From contig NC_063156.1 in NCBI RefSeq assembly GCF_020921035.1, positions 29,932,283 through 29,996,282 on the forward strand: a stretch of DNA of 64,000 bases, written 5' to 3'. The position numbers and the translations under genes were made by a program. Source of the stretch: Rhodamnia argentea (taxonomy: Eukaryota; Streptophyta; Magnoliopsida; Myrtales; Myrtaceae). Under the pieces are notes generated by a model that was given only the letters and a program-made list of their open reading frames with translations, was not told where the DNA came from and did not search any database. Shown here in pieces: positions 37,901 through 48,116 of this stretch (position 1 is the stretch's first letter; each line of letters starts with the position of its first letter).

Positions 37901-40900
37901 TTTGCTGATGCCTGGAGAACATTAACACATATATTACTTACGAACAATCTGTCGAGAACATATAATGGATTACAGCAAGGATGCCTCTAACCGTAACCAA
38001 ATCTGTTATGTGCATCACTGGAGGATCCTTAGAAGAATGCATCCCTTTTCTTCCGCTGATGGCCCGGGCTTCCGCTGCAAGAAGGCAATCATAGTAGTTT
38101 GATCTTTCTTCAAAATCACGATGCCTAATCACAGTCCCGAAACCACGTGCAACCACCAACTCTGCCACATTTAGCCCCAGTGGCTGTTTGTCAGGTGCAG
38201 ATGAAGCCCCTGAGGCAGCATCATCACCATCAACATTGAGGGGAGATACCAAGAAGACTGAGCCAAAGTCCATCACTCTTGAATCAGCAGCTCCAGCTGC
38301 TGTTGAAGCTCCATCTGCCAAGCCGACCTTCCTGGAGTACTCCATCAAAACTTTCACCTGATTGAATAAGAACAATTGGTAACCACTTGAACTATAATGC
38401 GAATGAGTCTTAAACAAAAGACAAAAAAGTTTTCACACTTGTCTCCCAATCAGCCGTGTTCTCAAAAACTCCCTCGCTTCCCGGGCAAATGGTGCAGGCT
38501 TTTCATCTTTCCGAGGATTCCCCAGTTTGGGGCATCTTATACTGGACAAATTCACCCGTCGCTCTGCCATTGAACTGCCGTATGGGGCAGAATCATCGGC
38601 AACGACAACACAGTCACCACTTACAACCTCTACCACCTGGAAGAAACCAAAAGGTAGGTAGAAATTCTCACACACAAGCACAAGCAAGTGGACTTGAGCA
38701 AAGCTAGGACTGTACCGTTCCACTGAAGTTTTGATCACAGATTGCCTTTGAATTACTAGGAGGAGGAACATAGTTTGTCCAAAATCTTAATCGACTTTTC
38801 TTGGCCTGGAGTTCTGCAGCCTTCAGCCGTCTCTTAGCTTCTTCTTCCATCATGTTTGCACTCCATTCAACATATTTAGCCAAACCCTGCCAAGGAAACA
38901 CAACAGGAAGGAGAATGAGTAACACAAGATTTGTATTTAAAAAAAGCACAAAATGTGGAAAGTGGCAGCAAACAGACAAACATGAGTATTGCAAGCTGTC
39001 AGAAGCAGCTCGCAAATACTCATGACTGTTTATGCAGAGTTATTAGCGCTCTAATTTTCAAGTTTTGTGCTTTCTTCTGGTTAACTACCAAGCAGTCACA
39101 TTATTCAGATACTTGACAAATCTAATCATGGGAAAAGCCATCTTTTGGAAAACATCATTCTTAAGAGGAGTACTCTGTTAATTGAACTTTTACCAAAAAT
39201 ATTTAGTTTGACATTAACATCAAAATATGGATATTTAAATGGAAAGTTCTATGAAATAAGTATCACTACTTCTTCGAAATAAATATCACAAACAATCCAC
39301 ATTGCTTTCCCTTGGACTGGAAATGATGTCCATTGTAATGATCAAATACTGGACATGGTTTATGTGGGACATACCCAGTATCAAACTTCAATAGTGAGGG
39401 AGGTCACAAGACACACAATGTCCCTTATGTTATTAACCATACTTCTTTTACAGGTCTAGAGATAGCTGATACAAGGTAATGTGGTGTAAATCACTATGGA
39501 TTATCTTATCAACATTGTCAAAGCACGCACACTTCTCCTCAAACAACTTGATTGGAATGATTAAACATAATTATTCGCAGTTCTATACAATTCCAAGATA
39601 TATAGTAAAGAAGAGGTTCTTCTCAAAACTCCTGCAGCGTCTACATATGACGCATCTCTTCATCCACTCTTTTGATACGTTTGAACTTTCATTTTCAACA
39701 TGAATACCAATCTAAGCATGTATTTATATGAATATTGCACTTTTGTTCTGTAATTAATTGGCTGCTACGTTTTACCCTCAAATATTTCACATATGTCTAT
39801 ATAAGTGAGACCTATAATGACCATAGGTAATCTAATGAATATAGAAAACTTATCATAAATAGAATTTTCATTGGTTAGAGTAAAATGGCTAATGCAGAAA
39901 AAAATGATTTTTTCACAGTTCATGAGCCCACACTCACAAATACCATCAAGGTGCATTGTCCTCTATTGTTAAGAGGTTAAAAATTTGATGCTTGACTAAC
40001 TCTTGAGATCTATCGTGGAAAAAAAATAGAAGAATTCTTTTGTTGGATACAATTTTTTTGCCTGTGTTTTAACGCAGAATGCAAATACATTGAAGCTCTC
40101 AAGCTTATCTGCATAACACATAAGCCCACTATTAATTCAGACGAATCAAATTAAGGTGCTGCATGTCTCTTAGCGCCTGAAACCTCAAATAGCTAAACAG
40201 TGCTTTTTACCAAGATATATTATGAAACAGACACAATTCGAAGAAAATGAAAAAAGGTCATATTGAATACTAAGTAATAATAATAGGTCCATCATCATGC
40301 AGGGTGAAAATATAATAGTCCAGTATATGCACGGGATAGATTACTAGATTATTGTGATTACAAGATATTTGACAATTTAACCTAATACCTAATAAATGCA
40401 ACCCCTCCATCTAGAGATGTAAATCACATGATGTGTTAAACATGAGATACAGAGTCAAATTGCTGACAAATTTGAATGCAAACCTTTAAATATCACGTTC
40501 ATCATAACAGAAATCCAGGCCCCTAATCAACCACAATTTGGATCGCACATTTCTGTTGTACCATATGATGCTATCTCAAATGCTAAAAACAACATTTCGT
40601 GTATACCATTGTCAAATTATATTGGACTCTCATATATTGCTAGGAAAAATCTACCTCAATCTAGAGATACATTCCACATAGTCTCTCAATAAGATAAACA
40701 CATGGTCATCAATGTTATGCTTGCCACATATCAAAGCATCGAATTAAAACTTTACTCCAATGGCTTAACAATTTGTCCCAAAAGCTTAAGCTGTCAAACC
40801 CATTATAAATGTCAACATGTATTTCTTAACACTGTTCCTTGTGTGGAAGCTAGATCTCACACGTGAAACATGGAAATAACTGGAAAATAGAGTACAAATA

Positions 40901-43900
40901 CAAGGAAAACAAAAAGAATAAGAAAATGTTTTGGAATCCGATCTCTTGATTTATGCTAATAGGATAATACCATATGAACTAACAATGTGATCCAAAAATT
41001 TAAGCTATCAACCAAAGCCATTACATATATCAACCATTTATTACTCAACCAGTCCAAACAAGTATATCCTAGTATCGCGTTCTAGGCAAAGTGAAGAACA
41101 CATTTCAGCATCCATTAACAGACCCATTCCATCTGCAACCTTGCTTCACATTGCACTAGTCACACAAAGCAAAGCAAATTTATGCAGATCACGGAACAGG
41201 AAACATTTCCCAGTGTCAAGGTTAAAGAAGACAAATCACCCCACAATCTATTGTAATGAAGAGTCAACTCACAGCGGTGATATAAAAGGAAGCGTTGAGG
41301 ATCACAGAACCTCAATACCATCCACAAAGAACAAAGCAATTAATCTAACGCAAATGTGCAATATGGAGTAACATACATTTTCCAAAAGCTCCAATGCCAG
41401 ATCCTTCGCTGAGTCCGAATCAGAATAGAAGACCGACCCTATAAGGTTACTGAACTTGTCAACACCTTCCAGGACAATACGGACCTGTAAGAAAACCCCT
41501 TAGATATGTGAAGAACGGTACTTCTAGAATTTCTTAAGATCAGAAAGCAACAAAAAATTTCATACATCTCTATGTAAAACACGAATCTCCGTGAAATGTT
41601 TGGCTTCCAAAGCAAAGGGATCAGGTGAAACATCAGCAGCCGAGGCAGCAGAAATTGCAAGTCTCTGTGCAGACGTTAAAGGGGCCCTTGGTTCAGTAGT
41701 AGCAACTCCATTCAGTTCATCAGATACTTCTGCTTCAGCAACAGGTTCGGATGCAGTCCTTCTTCCCATGGAGGGTGCCTGCAAGAAGTGAAAGATTCGC
41801 GGGCAACTTTATTGAAATTCACTTAAAAGCCAAATCAAATAACTGAGTTGCTAGCATATTTTCCACATTGTAGATTAGTGGAGCCCGCTAACCCACAACT
41901 GTACTAACATATATTTTATACTTATTAACCTTAAGGATCTAATTTTTTTCATTGATGGAAAAAAAAAAAAAGAATAAATTTTGATATTCATAAACAGTCA
42001 TACCTTTATAAAGCCCACTATTAGAATATAAAAGCCCACTGAATGATTTCTATCATAGATACAGAAATGGAGGAAGGTACCAGAACTATGAGTATGTCCC
42101 CCAACAAAAAGTGGGCGACTGTCTAAAAATTCCTAGTTATAGTTAGAAAAGCAACAGCAACAAATGGATTACACCATTTTTCGATAATCAGCATAAAGAG
42201 CTAGCATTTCTCATGTCAAGCTTTAAGTGTGGTGCATATTGATAGCACATGCCCTAGATGATTTAAAATGAGCGGTTGATTTTGTGATTATCAAACACAG
42301 ATAGTACTGTCAATCAATCGATAGCTCAAATAAGTATCGTAATAGGATCATAGTTTTTTTTCCTGATTGATTTAGTAGTCTTATTATCTTTTAATTGATA
42401 GTCTATTAGGATTTAAGATTTTTTTTTCTTCTCTTGAAGTGGGGTACACAATCACCCACTTTACTAGGGTAGGAGTTTAAAAGAGGCTGCGTATATGAGT
42501 CTACATATTCTGAACAAAAGAAATATGTATGTATGAGTCTAAATATATACAGTTGTCACTCTTCCATCTTAGACATTTATGAAGTTCGTGCAAAGCGTAA
42601 GAAAGCCTAATTGTGATGCTTAGGATGCCTTGGAAGGATGATAAACGAATCTACTCCTCTCGAGTTACGGTTAGTTGCAAATTCCTTTCAAAGTTCAATT
42701 TAAAATGGGCTCACTTCTCCTACATCAATTAACCAGGATATGAGATAGGATTCACTACTAAACCACCCCAATAAATGCTCCAGATTTTATATACTGTACC
42801 TGAATTCCAGCAACGAATACTTGGACGAACTGAAATTCTGGAAGTAAGTACACCCTGAGAGTACTGCCATCACGAATCTGCTCAACAATGCCTTGCATGG
42901 GCCTGCCTTTATTCGCAGTGAGCAGACCCATGGCGTCCAAGTTGCTAGCATTGCCGACTGAAGAAGGAGGGAGGTGTCTGATGGAACCCTCTGCAGCACC
43001 AGCTACCTAAGAATTAAGAGGGAAATTACTGATGGTTAGTCACTTTCCAACTGATAAGGAAAATAGAATATCTACTGCAATAAAATCATCTAAAGTTTAG
43101 ACTTTAGTCACCAAGTAAGAAATAATCATCAAAAAATTTCCAATAGTCAGGTTATAAATCGACATGATTACCAAATATTTAACGGGCTGAACTCCTCGCG
43201 CTCTCTCTTTAAAAATGGTTTTACTTTATTTTCTCAGAACAATAGAGAAATCTGTAGCATGCATCACAATACGAAATTAATTAATCCACGTCTGATCATA
43301 TTTAGAGGAAAGAGAAAGTCGCAGAAGAGATAGGAGAGCGCATGAAGGAAGGGCCAGCGAGTAGAGATATATAGAGAGTAAGATACTAAGGTTGATTCAA
43401 CTAAATTATTTCACCCTCATCACATGGTTGATCAAGACCAGAACTAAGGAATTTCAGAAGAAAAGGGTGTGCAAATGATCACACGTGTACATCAACACAC
43501 AACTAAAATCAAAAGGCACCTGGCTCCATCGACCAAGACCTTCTTGCTTAGCTTGCTCTTCAAGACGTAGCAATTCTGCCAGAAAGGGGCTTGCCTCCCC
43601 TTTCTGTTGACCTTGTTCCCTGACCTGCAAAAGATGGATTTACCACGATTCATGTGAGGGAGCTGACCTGAATATATATGCACAACATGCTGCATGCTGG
43701 AAATATGAGCATATCACCTTTGCCCAGCCTTCAGCAACCACCAGCATAGCTACATTTTTGTCACCAAGAAAGACGGAGCCAAACTCTCTGCCAATGGACG
43801 GAACGGTGTAATCCACTTTAAAAGTGACCTCCTGTGCCAACATAACAGTTTCATATGACTATGCCCCAAAAGATGCCAAAGTGATTGACAAGCAATCACA

Positions 43901-44526
43901 CTGAACAGAAGAAATGAGCACCTTTCCAATGCACAACTTCCTAAGATTCTCTCTGCTGTCCCATGCAAACGGCTCGTCTACACCACCTTTGCGGGCCTTC
44001 GAAAATAAGCAACAGAATGTCAAAACTTGTGAATGTTGGCTACAAGTCTAAAAGACCCTAGTAAAAGTGAGAAGTTCAGTATGGGCGCATGATTAATCGG
44101 AACTCATAATGTTGGCATTCACTGAGGAAAAGAAAGGAAAGAGGAAATGCTAGAAGCGATCAGGGTTATGAGCTCTCATTACAAAATAAATTTCGACGTT
44201 AAGAAGACCAGACAAATTCCTGTAAAAAGTTCTCTAAATAACGGAACTGAAGAGGATTGTAATAAAGAAATGCAGCAGCAAAAAACGAAAGAGTGAGAAG
44301 GACATTTGTGAGCACCCCCACCCGCTGGCAGGGGAGAGAGAAGAGAGAGATACTGGGGGGAAATTACCAGTCTAGGAGCAATTAGAGAAGAGAGAGTAAT
44401 AGTCTTTTCAGGAGGGATGCCGGTGTTGCTGTTGGTAATGGCCATGATTACCAAGCAGTCCCCCGATGGAACAGCCTTCACTCTACCTCTGAACCATCCA
44501 GTGGACCCAGCTTTTGATGACGCCAT
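34994..44526 (-). CDS. TSN: Tudor staphylococcal nuclease (TSN / SND1 homolog)
   Basis: RNA-binding, nuclease-like protein of stress granules and P-bodies, linked in plants to mRNA stability, stress tolerance and programmed cell death. There are 16 exons, high to low: 44368-44526, 43922-43996, 43718-43831, 43520-43624, 42800-43006, 41566-41778, 41377-41484, 38717-38886 (boundary within one base; 38716 keeps phase), 38439-38636, 37992-38357, 37681-37911, 37411-37599, 37259-37336, 36987-37181, 35699-36076, 34994-35179. The product is about 990 aa, the usual plant length. Four staphylococcal-nuclease repeats come first (e.g. GWFRGRVKAVPSGDCLVI; VVSGDCVVVADD). A Tudor domain begins near residue 779 (GDTVLAQFGADNSWNRAM, then FEVFYIDYGNQE). 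A partial fifth SN fold and the acidic/basic tail DIESDDEDVSLPQRKGGGR follow. Every intron is phase 0. The start MASSKAGSTGW is the first ATG in frame. The TSN1 and TSN2 paralogs cannot be told apart here. Confidence 0.96.
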
Positions 44527-45060
44527 CGCCGCAACCACGATCTAAACTCGATCTGCCACGAGAGGAAACAGAGACCATGAATCAAAGTTTCGAAATTCCG
44601 TAAAGCAATCCGGCATTTCAGCTATAATAACGATTTGCACGTCGAATTTTCAGACGTTCTGGTGCAAACAACATCCAGGAATAGGGGAATACAAGGATCT
44701 AATGAACCCACGGACAAAGAATTCTCTAGATCAGCAAAAGAAAACTCAACCACAACGACATGCATCCCGATCGATGACATGCAACCAAGAGATCACGCGA
44801 GAATCTGTCTTTTGGATCAAGATAAACAATTAAAAGCTGCGATCTGTCTGCGGAACGAGTTAACAATTCAAAGAACGGCTCGGAAGCAATTTAAATCAGA
44901 TCCACACTTCAAAGCGGAAGATCAAGCGAAACTAAGCGTTCTTTGAGAATACCTACTTTGTAGATCCGATCCACGGATATTGTTACACTACTCGAGGAAC
45001 TCTCCCTCGAAATGAAGAGGGTCCTTCTTCTTCTTCACACTCGGACGGCTGGGAGGATTG
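44527..45060 (-). promoter_or_regulatory. TSN 5'UTR with probable intron
   Basis: Just upstream of the TSN start codon a good acceptor (GTGGCAG, transcript sense) lies at 44553. A GTAGGTATT donor lies near 44956, so a 5'UTR intron of about 404 bases (44553-44956) is plausible. The leader would continue to about 45060, where pyrimidine-rich CTTCTTCTTC occurs. Transcript evidence is lacking. Confidence 0.45.
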
Positions 45061-45900
45061 GATGCAAAATGAGAGACCTAAAGGAAAACAGAGGAAACGG
45101 TCTCTCTCTATAAATAAGGATGATAAAATGGAGCAACTTATTTATGTATTTATGTGTGTGCTGGGGCTTGGCTGTAACATGCCCTCTATTTCCGACAAAA
45201 TTTCTAAAATGTCCACCGGGTTTCAGTTCAAGTTCAACATACATCTTTCTGCTCTGCTCTAACAACAACCACCCTTCGTTACGGACACAATAACGTTCGC
45301 CAGCATTTAAACTTAAATCCACTGCCGTTGTCCATATTTTCTCCGAATCTGATGTTTACCCCGCTTGTCTTTGAACGTCAACATCTCAAATTTTCACCAA
45401 AATTTCGAAAAATCGATACGAGCTGACCGATGATCAAATGATCTCAAAACAAGACTTGGGCTTAAAAAATATGGCATCTACTCTTTAAATCCTTTCATTT
45501 ACGTCCAATAGGTTTGAACTTGCTTGAGGGTCTTGCATTTTTTGCGCTGCAAGGAAACCTATGCTTTGCAAGTTTCGAGCATAACCCCACGAAATTAGAT
45601 GCAACGGAAATCATATTAAAATATCTCAGGACCCAATTGACAAGCCAATATCTGAAAACGTACCTAAAAACCTCATAATCGAACGAAACTTCATAAATTT
45701 CTTAATTATGTTGACTAATGTTGTTTTTATGGTTGAAACGTCAATTTATTATTCAATTTATAGCCCCAATTATATTGCCCAATTTAGGCCAAAATCTTGG
45801 GTCTGTCATCTACACGAATTACCCTACAAAAACCAGGCTTATAAGAGGGCTCTTGACTCGAGCTTTCAACGAATTGAAGATATTTTAAATCGGACATTTG
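45061..45900. other. Intergenic spacer
   Basis: This contains the TSN promoter at its left edge. Otherwise I see only AT-rich non-coding sequence with no recognised gene. Confidence 0.45.
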
Positions 45901-45902
45901 AG

Positions 45903-45937
45903 GTATAATATAAGGGCCCAGAAGCAAGGGTAACCAC
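45903..45937 (+). repeat. 35-bp inverted-repeat arm, left
   Basis: Starts GTATAATATAAGGGCCC and matches the reverse complement of 47019-47053 at 34 of 35 positions. It is non-coding and belongs to the gypsy-derived complex that follows. Confidence 0.9.
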
Positions 45938-46287
45938 GACAGGGGGGACAAATAACAAAGAAAAAAAAGAGAGAGAAGAAAAGTTTAGAAAATTTGGGAA
46001 AATTTGCAAAACAGTTGCCCAAGATCAGAAGGATTTTATTGGCATATCGCGTAAAGATTTAGAATTGTAAAATTGAAAGTTTGCATCCATATTATAAATT
46101 TAGGACTCACGTACTTTTACATGCGTAGCCTCCTTCATACCCATGGGGATCCGCCATGTACTGAACCAACTAAGGGCACAAGCCAAAAGACAACAGTAGC
46201 CCTAGCAAGAGCTACGACCCTTGATGCCATCGACCCTTCAACTCAAGCTTGGGCTGAAGCGTTATGAACCATATACTTTGCATTCCT

Positions 46288-46547
46288 AACTGAAAGGGAG
46301 GATGTTAGTCAGGACCGTTCCAAAAGAGATAAGGGATATGCTATTCGAGCATGAATTTGTCACGTTGGATAAACTTCAAAAGCTTTCCTAACGGTAAAGG
46401 AGGACGTTAGTTAGGACTGTTTCAAAAAAGATAAGAGACACACTATTCCAGTATGAATTCGTCATGTTGGATAAGCTTCCAAAAGAAAACTCGCCCCCTC
46501 GACTAGTGAATCATGAGATTGAGCTCATGCCAAGAGCCAAATCATCA
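46288..46547 (+). mobile_element. Ty3/gypsy fragment: pre-RT linker with about 100-bp tandem duplication
   Basis: A plus-strand frame reads KKIRDTLFQYEFVMLDKLP and then PPRLVNHEIELMPRAKSS. This is the linker that precedes the reverse transcriptase in gypsy polyproteins (DELP..LPP.R.VDH.IEL.PGA). The unit AGGACGTTAG ... GTTGGATAAGCTT occurs twice in tandem (about 46288-46386 and 46387-46487) with scattered differences. The fragment is cut at about 46547, where the strand of the retroelement reverses. Confidence 0.75.
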
Positions 46548-46996
46548 CAAATTTGTTGAGATAGTCGTGAAAGACATCATTCACCGAGTTGCAAAAGGTG
46601 ATTGTTGCATCAGCTAGACCAATTTGCATGACCTAGAACTCGAAGGCTCTGTAGGGCGTCATACATGCCGTCTCGGGCTCATTTGCTTTAGCATTTTTGG
46701 GATTTGAATAGCGCAATTTCGGATTAAGCTTCACGAAGTACATAGCTCCGCTAAGTTGGTTGATCAGGTAAGTAATCAACAGAATTCGATAGTGATTTTT
46801 TGCCCATGAGCTTGTTAAGAGCCCTGTAATCAATGAATAGCTCCCATCCCGCTTCCTCTTGAACAAGTCCAGGGTGCCATAAGGGGCCTTTGATGGACGG
46901 ACAAAACTTGTCTCCAGAAATTCATCTAGTTTCTTTCTTAGCTCAGCCAGCTCTGAAGGAGCCATCCTATAAAGGGCTCGAGCTGGTGATCTGGCT
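46548..46996 (-). mobile_element. Ty3/gypsy reverse transcriptase fragment, inverted
   Basis: Minus-strand translation shows RARSPARALYRMAPSELAE, FVRPSKAPYG, LINQLSGAMYFVKLNPKL and EPETACMTPYRAFEF, in the order of the N-terminal half of a gypsy reverse transcriptase. A frameshift or stop after AFEF is followed by the VNDVF.DYL region up to 46548. Catalytic motif B/C (YLDD) is not intact. It overlaps by inverted homology with the plus-strand fragment at 47054-47480. Confidence 0.85.
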
Positions 46997-47018
46997 CTTG
47001 TTTTTTTTTTCCCCTTTT

Positions 47019-47053
47019 GTGGTTACCCTTGCTTCCGGGCCCTTATATTATAC
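47019..47053 (-). repeat. 35-bp inverted-repeat arm, right
   Basis: Reverse complement of 45903-45937 with one mismatch. It lies between the minus-strand and plus-strand reverse transcriptase fragments, at the point where orientation switches. Confidence 0.9.
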
Positions 47054-47480
47054 TGTTGATTACTTAACTGACCAACCAGCTGAGCGGAGCTATGTAGTTC
47101 GTGAAGCTTAATCCGAAATTGTGCTATCATGAATTCCAAAAATGATAAAGCAAATGAGCCCAAGGCGGCGTGTGTGACGCCCTATGGAGCCTTCGAGTTC
47201 TAGGTCATGCAAATTGGCCTAGCTCATGCACCAAACACCTTTTGCAACTCGGTGAATGATGTCTTTCACGACTATCTCGACAAGTTTGTGGTGGTTCATC
47301 TAGATGATGCAAGATATGGGCCGATCATGAGAAGTGTTTGCGCTTTGATATTTCAAAATCCGAAGGAAAATGACTTATAGATGAAGTGTTGGAAATGCTC
47401 GTGTGCCCAGGATTACATTAACTTCCTTGCGCATGGCATTGAGCAAGGGATGTTAGAAAATTTGGGAGAAATGGAGTAAC
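47054..47480 (+). mobile_element. Ty3/gypsy reverse transcriptase fragment, plus arm
   Basis: Plus-strand pieces correspond to L.DQ..GA.YFVKLNPKL, then PYGAFEF.VMQIGLAHAP.TF, then VNDVFHDYLDKFVVVHLDDA. DHEKCLRFDISKSEG and YINFLAHGIEQG follow, covering the middle and end of the RT domain. Multiple stops and shifts are present. Bases about 47066-47295 are an inverted, diverged copy of 46548-46765. Confidence 0.8.
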
Positions 47481-48043
47481 AATATAGTCGGACTTTGAGG
47501 CGTGCAATCATTCTATTTTACGATCAATTTGCTCCATAAAGTTGCTATATGTTTTTGACAAATTCCCTTCGGGATACAACAAAGACACGATGATAATCTT
47601 GGATAACAATTCCAGTAAATCTCCTAAAACTCTCTGCAAAACAATAAAAGATTGTCTCTCTTTTGAAGGAAAACGAAAAAAATGAAACGTTACTTCTGAA
47701 AATGAACAGAACTGTCCATTATATAATACTAATACAACACACCTCTTGGTGTCCAAACTTCCCATACGAACGCATTTATTCATGTCCGAAAAGTTGCAAT
47801 TCGGACATGACTGTTCGTGTGTGAAAACCGCCGTTCGGACATACCTATTCATGTTCAAAATTGCTGATTCGGACAAATGCAACCTTTCATTGTTCGAAAA
47901 CTGTCGCGTCTAAAAATTGTAACTCTTTATTGTATAAAATTCAAAATTAAATAATAATAATAAAATAGAAATTAAATTTAACTCCTACATGAACAGGCGC
48001 CTTGTTTCGATAGGGTTCAACATTTAATTATTATAACTATTTC

Positions 48044-48116
<73 letters not shown>

